From positions 1 to 49,126 of the forward strand of contig LSRY02000081.1 in the NCBI GenBank assembly GCA_001643675.2: DNA of 49,126 bases. Reading direction: 5' to 3'. Of the stretch, positions 33,481-45,612 are shown one piece after another (positions within the stretch are counted from its first letter, which is position 1; each line of letters opens with the position of its first letter). The notes beneath the pieces were generated by a model. It saw only the letters and a program-made list of their open reading frames with translations, was not told where the DNA came from and did no database searches. Both the position numbers and the translations under genes were made by a program. Source of the stretch: Monocercomonoides exilis (Eukaryota; Preaxostyla; Oxymonadida; Polymastigidae).

Positions 33481-33860
33481 AGGTGCGCATTATTTCAATG
33501 AGTTTAATGGAACACCTTTCTGAAAAAACTGCTTTTTCTTTTTGTGTTGTTTGTTGTTCAAAGGGCTTTTCACTCTCTTTGATTATCATCATCAACAACA
33601 ACAACCAACCCCAAATTATCAACAAGGGAATCGCTTCAAAAACTTCTGTAAATGCTTCTCCATCCAATCATCATTCATCAGGCTCGAAGGAGTTGGCTGA
33701 TTCAAAAATTCACTGAACCGAAAACAATGCTAAGTTTCACGGTTTATGTGAAACACAAAGACATCCACAAGATCATAAAGAAGTTTCTCGAGATCACATA
33801 CGAAAATGAGAAGATCAAACAAGCGTGATCATGCAAATTCAAGTGAAGATCGCCAGAACA
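33481..33860 (+). other. Short open stretch, copy 1 (hypothetical)
   Basis: LMEHLSEKTAFSFCVVCCSK, an Asn-rich run and HKDIHKIIKKFLEITYENEK in different frames, conserved in copy 2 at 41850-42200. Possibly the first exon(s) of the following gene. Three TGA close together near the end argue against one exon. Confidence 0.3.
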
Positions 33861-33907
33861 CCAAAATCTACTGGATCTGATAGAATTCAAAGAGCAGTGA
33901 AATAATA

Positions 33908-34960
33908 TTGTTCTTCATCTGTTTCATTGTCTTTTTCCTCCACCTCCTCTTATTCTTTTTCGTTATCGTTTTTGTCATCTTTGATATTTTTCTCTTCATC
34001 AAAGTGGGATTAGATGTGAAAGCCGCCTCCACTGTTGGAAAAAGACATGTATTACAAGCACAACTCCATCGCAACTTTCTTTTTCAATTTTTTTTCCAAC
34101 ATTTTTAAGGGAGCATACTCAAAAACCGCAGAGGCTATAGGCATATCTGCGTACGACAGGAGGCTCAATCCAAAGAGAAAAGCGTCAAAGGAATTTTACT
34201 GGAAGGGCAGCTGCTGGAGACTGTGTGCTTCTTGCAGAGCGAAATAAAGCGCGTTGATTTTTCTCAGTTGGTAAAGGGAAAGCAGAATTCGAAAGACAAA
34301 CTTCATATTTTGCACTCAAATCAAGTTTGTGTTCATACGCGATTTCTGATCGGGTCTACAATTTCTACGATCACGAAAGAGTGTTTATGAGCCCATATGA
34401 CGAAATGACTGCGATACAACGTTCTGTTTCAAATGAGCCTTGCCTGACTGACACGGAACCCTCTGTCATTTCTTCAGAGCCCCAAAAAGAATTAGTATAA
34501 GTTGTAGATTCGAAAAGAGAAGCGTTGAGACAACAATCCACAAGCTCATTGCAGAATCTTCCAATCTGCAAGACGTTGAGTTGACTGTGCCGTTTGCATG
34601 GCATGAAAGCCCTGAGCCGCTCGATGAGTTACTCGCTCAAACATCGAAAGAGAATGCAACAGCATAAAATGCGTTGCCTTTTGCATCATTATTATCAACA
34701 GCATCTACTGTTTCCTTGGAGACCGGTTCTGCATCCTCCTCCTGCCTCTATTCCTCCTCACTGTAGCAGCAGCTTGTCTCCTCTCTCTGTCTTCTTTATG
34801 ATGATGATCACGCTTCTCAACTTCTCTTCAAAGCAACACTAGCTGGAAGCCTGGGGTGCACTCAAAAATTGTCTGCTACACGCGCTGAAAAAACGAGCAA
34901 TGTTCGACTGCTTTTGTCTTAAGCGAATATCCTTTATCTTCTTTTTGTTCATTCGTCTGG
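33908..34960 (+). pseudogene. Hypothetical gene R-a, copy 1 (frame-broken)
   Basis: Same gene as 42283-43346. A 2-base insertion (AAAGAGAAAAGCG against AAAGAAAAGCG), a G3/G4 difference near 34275 and an A5 run at 34484-34488 break the frame. RFEKRSVETT, KLIAESSNLQDVELT and WHESPEPLDELLAQTSKENA are conserved with copy 2. Confidence 0.45.
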
Positions 34961-35500
34961 GCAGTTTTCAAAAGGAAAAGATATGGCCGGACCTTCTGAG
35001 ATATGCGTGAAGCTCTGAGTTCTCACTGAGATGTGCGGTAACAGCTTGAGCACCTCCAGTTCCTTAACAAAGTTCACGAATTTGAAGGCTGGCTGAACGT
35101 TGTGACTGTTTGGTGAAATTCGTCATCTTCTTCTTCTCTCTTCTGCATCTTTCCTGAAACATCTTGCAGAATCAACGGCGGTTGTGTGAGGATCGTTCAT
35201 TTCCCTTGAGTAATCTTCTGCGTTTCTTTTCTCATGCTGTTCAAGTTATTCTGACTACTGCTGCTGGATCTTATTTAAATAGGCGAAATGAGAATAATTC
35301 GGTTAACGACAGCTGCTGTGGTTCTGTGCGAAACGGCAATGTGAGAGATATCACAAACGTGTGAAATGATTTGGTCGTTGTAAGGCGATTCAGAAGGACG
35401 GAAAAGAGTGGAAGAAAACAATCTGTTAATCACAAAGGATTCACAATTGGAGATGGAGTACGATTGTTGATGTGGGTTGGAGGTTAAGGAGAAGAATGAA

Positions 35501-37375
35501 ATGGAAAAAGATGCGGAAAATGTGAAGAGTGAGAAAGAGACTTTTGAAGGAGGAATGGATGAAGTCAATAGCAGAATGAATACAGAAAAAGAGGAGGCTG
35601 AAGTTAACGTTGTTGATGGTTTTGATTTTGACATAGGAATGGAGAATAACGAGCTTGAGAATGAGAGAGAAGGAGAGATGAATGTTGAAAGCGGAAAAGT
35701 TGAAAAGAAAGGAAAAGAAGTGAAAGAAAGATACAAAAATTTTTTTCGTCAAAAGGATAGATGAAATGAATAAAAGAAGAAGAGAAAGAAGAAGAAGAAG
35801 AAAGCACAAACCCACTGTAATAAGCCACAAAGATCTGATGCAGATTCTCAGTGCGTTGATTAAAAATCACCTGGATGTGACAACTCAGTCGCTGAACAAT
35901 AAGAAAAAGCCATATTTTTCAGCTTTTTGTGCAATTTCAGCAAGAATTAATAAACCAAGCACATCTCAAGTGAAAGAAGGTTGTTTTTATGGTTTGGTGA
36001 AGCTGTTGGATGAAAATTTATCCAAAATTGTGAACGCAGTCACGGAAGAAAAGAAAGAGCAGGAAGAGGAAGTTGGAAATGGTAATAAAAATTAGATGAA
36101 AGACGTCAAAGGTGTGGAAGAGAATGGAAGTTGTCTGATGTGCAGCGCAAGAATCGCTGGTTTTATAATTGTTTATGTTTTAGATGGGAAAGAATTTGGT
36201 TCGACCTTCTCTTTTCTTTGCGACAATATTAGAGTTCCTCATCATAATCTTCTTCTTCTTCTTCCTCTTCTTCTTCTCTTCCTCCTTTTTCTTCCTCCTC
36301 TTCCTCTTCCTCTTCCTCTTCCTCTTCCTCTTCCTCTTCCTCTTCCTCTTCCTCTTCCTCCTTTCCTCTTCCTCTTCCTCTTCCTCTTCTCTTTCATCTT
36401 CTCTCCTCTTCCTCTTCCTCTTCTCTTCTTCTCCTTCTTTTTCTTCTCATCTTCATTCTTCGTCCCTTCTTCTTATTTTCCCCCAACCCCACTGACAATA
36501 CACCATCAACTCCACCTCCCAGTGTCTGGCGCTCTTTGAACATTTCAACGGTTGCCACTTCTTTTCTGGACACGCACCATCGCACAGCGTTGGCTGAATT
36601 GTGTTATCACTTTGGCTTCTGCTGCTCTGCTCCGTAGGATGCAGACGATGCAAAGGATACGTTAAGAGTGATGAAGATCTCATCTAAACATCTGCCACCT
36701 GAGAAGAAATTGTAAACTTCTTCTGATTCTGCGTCTTCTTTGGAATTTGCTCCAAGGATTTCGGCAACCCTCGGTTCCTTCTTTCTCTCATTCCTCGTCC
36801 TCTTCCCGCTTTGAAATCGTTGTTTTCTGCTTTATTGTGTTCCATTCATCATCAGCTTCTTCTCCACCATCGCCTCCTCCTTTTTCTTTATTCTTATCAT
36901 CATCATCACCACCATCAATGCATTCTGTGGCTTTGCTGAATGTGCATTTGAACTGTTTTCCTCTTCCACAGAAGCGCATTCCGCTCTGTTTCAGCACTTC
37001 GTACGGCTTCCGCGCTCCGGCTGTGCTGAACAGGGTGAATGAGGCGAATGGGCATCGAATGAGAAATGGCGGTGGAAGAGGGAAGGAGACTTCAAGGCAC
37101 ATTGCGTTCATCTAGCTCGCTTTATGATACCGCCAAGAAGCGAAGAGAGAGAAGTTCAAGTTCAAATGGAAGAGGCAAAGAAAGCTGAATTCATAAGAAA
37201 AATGAGCGCAGAGCAGAGGAAAGGGAGACAGCAGGAAGAGCCAAAGACGAAGATGAAGACAAAGAGAAAGACGAGTTTCACTCGCCACAAATTGGCACTT
37301 TCGACACAAGACTTACACAGACATCAACAGGAAAGGAGGAGGGACATGGGAATGAGAAGAAGGAGGTGATATTGA
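35501..37375 (+). pseudogene. Hypothetical gene R-b, copy 1 (frame-broken)
   Basis: Counterpart of 43885-45612. A T7 run at 35740-35746 (T6 in copy 2) and a T4/T5 difference near 36213 shift the frame. TAG in copy 2 (45643) is CAG here (37383), just after the main frame. A TTCCTC tract at 36290-36430 is much longer than in copy 2. Confidence 0.55.
36290..36430 (+). repeat. TTCCTC hexanucleotide expansion, copy 1 only
   Basis: About 20 units with small interruptions, in the Ser-rich part of gene R-b. In copy 2 (44620-44700) the tract is short and impure, so it expanded or shrank after duplication. Confidence 0.85.
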
Positions 37376-38327
37376 AAATGAACAGCAGCAAACATTTTAT
37401 TCGTTCGACAATACACTGTCGTCTGCTAAGTTGCACATTGAAAACATCACAGCTTCATCGACATTAGCTACTCCTTCTTTAATTGTTCCCACACACACAA
37501 TTGTCTGCCACTTCTGTTCTTGTTGGAACTCCGGCGAAGCCACAAACTCTTCATTTTCTGCAACAGACTCTTATTAGCTCTTGCTGAAGTCGCTCTAAGC
37601 ACAGAACATTTCTTAAACTTCTTTTTCTCTTTTTGCTCAAATATTTACATTCTTGCGGCTTTTTTAAGTGCTGTTCTTGGGAAGAAGATATTTTTGCAAT
37701 CTGAAAATGCTTTGGAAGCAGGAACATCCGGACCATAGGCGATGTATTTGAGTGACAGTGAATTGTGCTGAACAACTGTGCATATGTTACAAGCGGATTC
37801 ATGAAAGCGATGTTGAGTCCACCGGCATCGGAGCAGACGAAGTTGCTGTGGGAGAAGTGGTAATTCCAAACGGCAAGGCTGTTGTTTGTTAACTCACAGT
37901 TGTCGGCATGCGCGCAACTGCTGATCTTGGAGAGCAAGATGTTAATGAAGAAGGAATTCATCATTCTAAGGGAGCTTCATGACAAATTTGACGTTGAATA
38001 AGAAGAATAGCGCTGTCTGCTTTAATGGAGAGATCTGTTGCGAGAGATTTTCAACGAAGTTGCCAAATCCAATGTCAAGCACGTGCAAGGCTGTGAAGTG
38101 CCGAAGAAGATATTGAAGCTAAGAGAGAAAAGATCGTGCTAGAAAGAAGTGGATGTGCTATTCTGAGAGAGAAAAGATACAGGAAGATGTCTGGAGGAAT
38201 CCGTCGAAAATGTGAAAGACTCAGAAGTTGATTGAAGCAAAGGAGGAGTGGAAAGAGGAGTGGAATGAGATGAGGATGCAGTTGTTGTTTAATGCAATAT
38301 CAGCGAGCGGGAAAATACAAAGTGAAC
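37376..38327 (+). other. Region between R-b and R-d, copy 1, coding uncertain
   Basis: The frame after R-b (EQQQTF...TLSSAKLHIENITASSTL, IVPTHTIVCHFCSCWNSGEA) is conserved in copy 2 at 45613-45900. Further on, a + frame with GIGADEVAVGEVVIPNGKAV and a minus frame with NSLAVWNYHFSHSNFVCSDA compete at 37790-37960. I cannot choose. Confidence 0.3.
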
Positions 38328-38874
38328 AAAAACACGATTGTTCGAGTTAGACCAAATTCGAATATTGGATAGGCAATTTTGGAGGAAGATATGGATAAAA
38401 ATTGCGGAGAAGGAGAAATAGAGGCCTAGCTGTGAGTAGCATTGCTTGGTGGAGGAGTCTGTGTCTTTGCAGAGGAATATCCTGTGGGTGCGGAAGAAAA
38501 GAAATGAAGGGCAAAATGTTAAAGTCGTGATCGGGATCGGTGTGAGAGGAATCAGAGCTTCAATTGGATGTGCTCGCAGCAAGAGAAGGTTGGGTGAACT
38601 CGATGGAAAAGAGGGACTCATCGATTTTGGCTGGGATATAGGAGCTCCGGAGAAAGAGTTCCATTTCCTCGGAAGGCGTCGCTCAGATGAAGCGGATGTT
38701 GAGAACGGAGACAGGGATTGGAGGAGCTTTAGCGGAGACGATGCAGTCTTTAAAGAGGTCGTCTCCTTCGGTCGACATATCGCTCACATAGATGGTGAAC
38801 ACACACGTCTCAACAGCACATTCCATTGCACATTCGCTCTCAGCATTTCACATAAGAGCTGGCCCCTTGCATAA
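38328..38874 (+). CDS. Hypothetical gene R-d, copy 1: Trp-rich helical segment
   Basis: LFELDQIRILDRQFWRKIWI, then KIAEKEK, TAG, RPSCE, TAG, HCLVEESVSLQRNILWVRKK in one frame, followed by RSKRRLGELDGKEGL, APEKEFHFLGRR and EVVSFGRHIAHIDGEH, ending TGA-free at a TAA near 38874. Substitutions against copy 2 are mostly conservative and both TAG codons are shared, supporting this frame. The WRKIW pattern recalls the Trp-Arg segments at 3830-4050. Function unknown. Confidence 0.45.
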
Positions 38875-39275
38875 GAGCGTAATGTGGCCTTGTTTGCACA
38901 TTCTCGTCTTAATACTGTTCTTGAGATTCAGATTCATGTTGCCTCAAGCAGTTGAGTCGGTCAGAGCAGACGGGAAAACTGCCATGAGTGAAGAATCAAT
39001 GGACAAAGTGAAAATGAATTGAAAGGATACAAGTACTGCAAAAGTGGATATAGAAGAGATGTGGAGAAATAGTCCAGGCAAGGAGACAGCGAAGATGGAG
39101 TTGTTTAAATGAGTATACACCCTGCTTCTTCTTCAATCATCGCAAACGAAAGGAGTGTTTGCAGAGTCTGTATGGAAAATGAACAGCCAGATAAAAGATA
39201 AACTCAGCTTTCAAGCAAGTCTATGCGTAAGATGTGGATGATGGAGAATAAAAGAGAATTGCTGTTAAGCAAAAC

Positions 39276-39767
39276 ATTTTTAAGTGAAAAAAACAGAAAT
39301 TTTCGTATTTCTTCTCATTTTCTTAATTTTTCTTAGTTATTTTTTTATCTTTGATCAATTTATTTAGAAAACTTCTCCAAAGAATTAATTGTTTTTTAAT
39401 AATAATTCATTATAAATTGTTGTTTATCCAATAAATGTCTTGTATAACTATCATATTTTTCTATGTGTAATTTTGAAAATTGTTCAGTTTTCAACAAAAG
39501 TTTTATGATCTTCAGAATTAATTTCTAATAATTTCTTTTCATAACTTATAAAACTAATTTATATTAAAAATATTATTGACTTTATATAGTTATCATTGTT
39601 AAATCAATTGGAAACAAATTGAAATCAACAAATAAATAAAAACAATAATAATTTGAGCAAAATATTTGTGAGATCATCACTTTCTTCTTCTTATCAACAC
39701 CACCCTTAATGAAAAATTTTTTGATCAAACGTCTGAATTTTTTATGATATCAAAAAAATCACCCATA
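39276..39767. repeat. AT-rich tail of copy 1 ending in ATGATATCAAAAAAATCACC
   Basis: Alignable with 47551-48143. The last ~190 bp are repeated once more, diverged, at 39778-39960, giving a local tandem duplication. Confidence 0.6.
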
Positions 39768-39777
39768 TCTTTAAAGA

Positions 39778-39960
39778 TATAAAATATGGAAAAACAATTG
39801 GAAATAAATAATCAACAAATAAATTGAAAAACATTTGTAATAATTTGACAAAATATTTGTGATCATCACTTTCTTTTTTCTTATCAATTTTCACCAAAAA
39901 TATTTTTTGATCAAAATTTTTTGATCGGAATTTTTAATGATATCAAAAAAATCACCCATT
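39778..39960. repeat. Tandem second copy of the tail, same end motif
   Basis: Shares GGAAAnAAATnnAATCAACAA-like sequence, ATTTGTG...GATCATCACTTTCTT and the terminal GATATCAAAAAAATCACCC with 39590-39767. Confidence 0.6.
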
Positions 39961-40962
39961 TTGTTAATTCAGGGTTAGGGCCTGAGGATTTAAGAATATT
40001 TGATCCAACGGTTTCCTCTGAAGATTCATTCTTATCTTCTAGTTGATGATTGTTGATGTTGTTTGGATGTGTTATTCATTCATGTGTTATTCATTCAAGT
40101 TTTTGGCCAGCAAGTGGCAAATTTTTGAATGATGTTTCCATAAACCTGTTTTAACCATTTCAAAGTTTCAGTCTTTCATGTTGTTTGAAGTCATTTATGA
40201 AAAATGAAAAATTAAAAATGAAAAATGGATTCAGAATCATTCGCTTTTTTAGCAAAATTTTCATTTCTTTTTTTTTCAAAAAAAAATTCTGTTTCTCTTT
40301 TTTTTTTTTTTTTTTGATTTTTAATTTTTGAGTATTTTCTCAATTAAAAAAATTCTGTCTTTTCGATTTATTATTTTTCTTTTTGTTTTTTTTTTTTTCA
40401 TAATAATAAATCATTGTTTGAATATTTATTCAATGACTCTTGTTTTGAAAAATGATAATTCACAATCGAAAATTAATTCAACTCTGTGAATAATTGTTCA
40501 TTATTTATTTTTACTTTATTATCAACAATATAAGGTCATTTGTTGTTTTCAAAAAAATATTTCATTCATCGAGAACTAATATGAAAGAAAAATAGATTAT
40601 TAATGAATAAACTTTTTAACAAAAATATATATATCCACAAAGAAGAAAGAATAAATAAATAATGTCATGTTTTTCATTAATAAACATAGTTCAAAAACAT
40701 TTAGTGATGAAAGAATTTGAAGACAAATTTTTTGGAAAATACAATATTTTTTTGTAATATTTATGTTGGGTGGAAATGAATTTTTCATAAATGTTCAGGA
40801 AAATATATTTAACTTAAAAATAATGCAAAAAGGATATTTTGTTGATATTTTTGTATATTTTCGAAAAATAATTAATCCTTTCCAAAAAAATTGATTGATC
40901 ACAACTGCCCATAATTATATTTTTCGATTTTTGATCTTTTTTATGATATCAAAAAAACACCC
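39961..40962. other. AT-rich spacer, no gene
   Basis: Homopolymer-rich (T17 near 40300). Contains one more end motif at 40944-40963 directly before copy 2 begins. Confidence 0.55.
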
Positions 40963-42282
40963 ATTTATTTTTCTGTTTTTCTTATCACTGAATATTCATC
41001 AACTGTTGTTGAAACTCAACAATGAAGATATTGATATCAAAACAGTTATATATTGAATAGAAGAATAATAATAAGCATTTTCATTCAAAAATAAAACATT
41101 TTTAAGAGACAAAAATTTCAATGATATTTTTCTGATATGAGGTGTTAATTCAATGAAATATGAAAAAATTAATTTTCACCTTATTTGAAACAAACAAAAT
41201 TTAATCACGATTTTCTGATGACTTGAAAGCATTATTAAAGCAATAATATTCACAAATTAAATGAATAATATTCAAACAAATATCACATTCCCAAAATTAA
41301 TGATCATAATAAAACCAAATTATTTGTGCATTTTGGTCAACATTGAAAGTCACTTTTTCTGTACTTTACAAGCTGAAAATATCATTTTATGCTGTTTTAA
41401 GCAAAAAAATAAAATGACCAAAACGCCCATGATCTTATTAATAAATTTTAAAACATTCAAAATTCTTGATCATAAGTTAACCAAATTATTTGTGCGTTTT
41501 GGGCAAAAGTGGAGGAGGACTTTTCAACACCAGATAGTTGTTAAATATCATTTTATGTTGTTTCGAGCAAAAAAAATGAAATGCCCACAACGCCATGATC
41601 TTTTCAATTTATAAAATATTTTTAAGTGAAATGAAGAAAGACTATCAACTTGAAGATATTGCATGCAATTGATGAATATTTGATTTGACCGTTTAAAAAA
41701 TATAATGTTAGCTTGCAAAATATATAAGAAGTGTGCTTTTTTCGTGTGTTCACTCCTATTATTTCTTCATTTGAACAATTCATTTTCTGATTATCTCAAT
41801 TTCTTATTTTATTTGTTTTTTATGAAAACAGTTCATCATTTATCTTTTTTTGAAAAAGGTGCGCATTATTTCAATGAGTTTAATGGAACACCTTTCTGAA
41901 AAAACTGCTTTTTCTTTTTGTGTTGTTTGTTGTTCAAAGGGCTTTTCACTCTCTTTGATTATCATCATCAACAACAACAACCAACCCCAAATTATCAACA
42001 AGGGAATCGCTTTAAAAACTTCTGTAAATGCTTCTCCATCCAATCATCATTCATCAGGCTCGAAGGAGTTGGCTGATTCAAAAATTCACTGAACCGAAAA
42101 CAATGCTAAGTTTCACGGTTTATGTGAAACACAAAACATCCACAAGATCATAAAGAAGTTTCTCGAGATCACATATGAAAATGAGAAGATCATACAAGCG
42201 TGATCATGCAAATTCAAGTGAAGATCGCCAGAACACCAAAATCTACTGGATCTGATAGAATTCAAAGAGCAGTGAAATAATA

Positions 42283-43346
42283 TTGTTCTTCATCTGTTTC
42301 ATTGTCTTTTTCCTCCACCTCCTCTTATTCTTTTTCGTTATCGTTTTTGTCATCTTTGGTATTTTTCTCTTCATCAAAGTGGGATTAGATGTGAAAGCCG
42401 CCTCCACTGTTGGAAAAAGACATGTATTACAAGCACAACTCCATCGCAACTTTCTTTTTCAATTTTTTTATTCCAACATTTTTAAGGGAGCATACTCAAA
42501 AACCGCAGAGGCTATAGGCATATCTGTGTACGACAGGAGGCTCAATCCAAAGAAAAGCGTCAAAGGAATTTTACTGGAAGGGCAGCTGCTGGAGACTGTG
42601 TGCTTCTTGCAGAGCGAAATAAAGCGCGTTGATTTTTCTCAGTTGGTAAAGGGGAAAGCAGAATTCGAAAGACAAACTTCAAATTTTGCACTCAAATCAA
42701 GTTTGTGTTCATACGCGATTTCTGATCGGGTCTACAATTTCTACGATCACGAAAGAGTGTTCATGAGCCCATATGACGAAATGACTGCGATACAACGTTC
42801 TGTTTCAAATGAGCCTTGCCTGACTGACATGGAACCCTCTGTCATTTCTTCAGAGCCCCAAAAAGGATTAGAATAAGTTGTAGATTCGAAAAGAGAAGCG
42901 TTGAGACAACTGTACGCAAGCTCATTGCAGAATCTTCCAATCTGCAAGACGTTGAGTTGACTATGCCGTTTGCATGGCATGAAAGCCCTGAGCCGCTCGA
43001 TGAGTTACTCGCTCAAACATCGAAAGAGAATGCAACAGCATAAAATGCGTTGCCTTTTGCATCATTATTATCAACAGCATCTACTGTTTCCTCGGAGCCC
43101 GGTTCTGCATCCTCCTCCTGCCTCTATTCCTCCTCACTGTAGCAGCAGCTTGTCTCCTCTCTCTGTCTTCTTTATGATGTTGATCACGCTTATCTTCAGC
43201 TCTTTAAAGCAACACCTGCTGGAAGCCTAGGGGGCACTGAAAAAGTGTCTGCCACACGCTCTGAAAAACGAGCAATGTTCGACTGCTTTTGTCTTAAGCG
43301 AATATCCTTTATCCACTTTTTGTTCATTCGTCTAGGAAGTTTTTGA
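42283..43346 (+). CDS. Hypothetical gene R-a, copy 2
   Basis: FIKVGLDVKAASTVGKRHVL, AYSKTAEAIGISVYDRRLNP, GILLEGQLLETVCFLQSEIK, SSLCSYAISDRVYNFYDHER, YDEMTAIQRSVSNEPCLTD in one frame. At the A5 run 42860-42864 the frame moves by one into RIRISCRFEKRSVETTVRKL, then ESSNLQDVELTMPFAWHESP, LDELLAQTSKENATA, TAA, NALPFASLLSTAS, then a Ser run with TAG, LVSSLCLLYDVDHAYLQLFK, and stops at TGA 43344-43346. Copy 1 has the same break, so both copies share the short A run. Gln fits the UAR positions. No family recognised. Downstream, NNIERIQFPNNEHEFEGWLN and SYISLEKSSAFLPHAVQVIL (43420-43680) suggest the gene continues. Confidence 0.5.
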
Positions 43347-43884
43347 AGAAGAAGAAGATATGGCCGGACCTTCTGAGATATTGGTGAAGCTATGTGTACT
43401 CACAGCGATGTGTGTTTAACAACATTGAGCGCATCCAGTTCCCCAACAACGAGCACGAATTTGAAGGCTGGCTGAACGTTGTGACTGTTCGGTGTTATTC
43501 GTCATCTTCTTCTTCATCTTCTTCTTCATCTTTTTCCTGAAGCACCTTGAAGAATCAACGGTGGTTGTGCAAGGATCGTACATTTCCCTTGAGAAATCTT
43601 CTGCGTTTCTTCCTCATGCTGTTCAAGTTATTCTGACTACTTCTGCTGGTTCTTACTTTTAAATAGGCGAAATGAGAATAATTCGGTTAACGACAGCTGC
43701 TGTGGTTCTGTGCGAAACGGCAATGTGAGAGATATCACAAACGTGTGAAATGATCTGGTCGTTGTAAGGCGATTCAGAAGGACGGAAAAGAGTGGAAGAA
43801 AACAATCTGTTAATCACAAAGGATTCACAATTGGAGATGGAGTACGATTGTTGATGTGGGTTGGAGGTTAAGGAGAAGAATGAA
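43347..43884 (+). other. Probable continuation between R-a and R-b, interrupted by TGA
   Basis: KHLEESTVVVQGSYISLEKS through TAA to IGEMRIIRLTTAAVVLCETAM, TGA, EISQTCEMIWSL, TAA, GDSEGRKRVEENNLLITKDS, then TGA again shortly before R-b. Both TGA codons are identical in copy 1 (about 35342 and 35466). Either these are real gene ends, or TGA is bypassed here. Confidence 0.35.
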
Positions 43885-45612
43885 ATGGAAAAAGATGCGG
43901 AAAATGTGAAGAGTGAGAAAGAGACTTTTGAAGGAGGAATGGATGAAGTCAATAGCAGAATGAATACAGAAAAAGAGGAGGCTGAAGTTAACGTTGTTGA
44001 TGGATTTGATTTTGACATAGGAATGGAGAATAACGAGATTGAGAATGAGATAGAAGGAGAGATGAATGTTGAAAGCGGAAAAGTTGAAAAGAAAGGAAAA
44101 GAAGTGAAAGAAAGATACGAAAATTTTTTCGTCAAAAGGATAGATGAAATGAATAAAAGAAGAAGAGAAAGAAGAAGAAGAAGAAAGCACAAACCCACTG
44201 TAATAAGCCACAAAGATCTGATGCAGATTCTCAGTGCGTTGAGTAAAAATCACCTGGATGTGACAACTCAGTCGCTGAACAATAAGAAAAAGCCATATTT
44301 TTCAGCTTTTTGTGCAATTTCAGCAAGAATTAATAAACCAAGCACATCTCAAGTGAAAGAAGGTTGTTCTTCTGGTTTGGTGAAGCTGTTGGATGAAAAT
44401 TTATCCAAAATTGTGAACGCAGTCACGGAAGAAAAAGAAGAGGAGGAAGAGGAAGTTGGAAATGGTAATAAAAATTAGATGAAAGACTTCAAAGGTGTGG
44501 AAGAGAATGGAAGTTGTCTGATGTGCAGCGCAAGAATCGCTGGTTTCATAATTGTTTATGTTTAAGATGGGAAAGAATTTGGTTCGACCTTCTCTTTTTC
44601 TTTGCTACAATATTAGAGTTCATCATCATCATCTTCTACTACTTCTTCCTCTTCTTGCTCTTCACAATCTTTCTCTTCTTCTCCTTCTTTTTCCCTTCTC
44701 ATCTTCATTCTTCGTCCCTCCTCTTCTTTTTTTTTCTTCTCCCCCAACCCCACTGACAATGCACCATCAACTCCACCTCCCTGTGTCTTGCGCTCTTTGA
44801 ACATTTCAACAGTTGCCACTTCTCCTCTGGACACGCACCATCGCACAACGCTGGCTGAATTGTGTTATAACTTTAGCATCTGCTGCTCTGCTCCGTAGGA
44901 TGCAGACGATGCAAAGGATACGTTAAGAGAGATGAAGATCTCATCTAAACCTCTGCCACCTGAGAAGAAATTGTAAACTTCTTCTGATTCTGCGTCTTCT
45001 TTGGAATTTGCTCCAGGATTTCGGCAACCCTCGGTTTCTTCTTTCTCTCATTCCTCGTCCTCTTCCCGCTTTGAAATCGTTGTTTTCTGCTTTATTGTGT
45101 TCCATTCATCATCAGCTTCTTCTCCACCATCGCCTCCTCCTTTTTCTTTATTCTTATTATCATCATCACCACCATCAATGCATTCTGTGGCTTCGCTGAA
45201 TGTGCATTTGAACTGTTTTCTTATTCCCCAGAGGCGTATTCCGCTCTTCTTCAGCACTTCGTTCAAGTTCCTTGCTCTGTCTGAGCTGAATGGGCTGAGT
45301 GAGAAGAATGGACATCGAATGAGAAATGGCAGAGGAAGAGGGAAGGAGCTTCAAGGCACATTGCGTTCATCCACTCGCTTTATCACACCGCTTAGAAGCG
45401 AAGAGAGAGGAGTTCAAGTTCAAATGGAAGAGGCAAAGAACGCGGAGCGCAAAAGCAAGTTGAGCGCAGAGCAGAAGAAAGGAAGGCAGAAGGAAGAGCC
45501 AAAGGCAAAGGCGAAGACGAAGGAGAAAGACGAGTTTTGCACATCACAAATTGATGCATTCGATACAAGGCTTCCACAGGCAGTAATAGAAAGGAGGAGG
45601 AGGGACAGGTGA
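43885..45612 (+). CDS. Hypothetical gene R-b, copy 2, about 575 residues, open through five UAR codons
   Basis: ATG 43885 (MEKDAENVKSEKETF) to TGA 45610-45612 in one frame. Acidic N-terminus, Arg/Lys-rich block, then HKPTVISHKDLMQILSALS, NHLDVTTQSLNNKKKPYFSA, FCAISARINKPSTSQVKEG, LVKLLDENLSKIVNAVTEE, TAG (44476), ENGSCLMCSARIAGFIIVY, TAA (44563), a Ser-rich tract with TAG (44614), NISTVATSPLDTHHRTTLAE, TAG (44896), DADDAKDTLREMKISSKPLP, TAA (44974), SDSASSLEFAPGFRQ, and a Lys/Glu-rich end. Nuclear-type composition; no family recognised. The reverse-strand hydrophobic frames (43659-44253) are shadows of the acidic and basic codons. Confidence 0.6.

Larger units (their letters stand above)
32583..39275 (+). 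repeat. Direct repeat copy 1 (about 6.7 kb), with a diverged tail to 39767
   Basis: Matches 40963-47550 in the same orientation at high identity. It starts inside the 27282 element (about 640 bp from its right end) and includes flanking genes. After about 39275 the match decays but stays alignable to the ATCACCCA motif at 39767. Copy 1 has more frame breaks than copy 2. Confidence 0.9.

Noticed and set aside
43659-44253. Hydrophobic minus-strand proteins opposite gene R-b
   Set aside because: Mirror image of acidic and basic codons; the + frame is open for 575 codons and conserved between copies.
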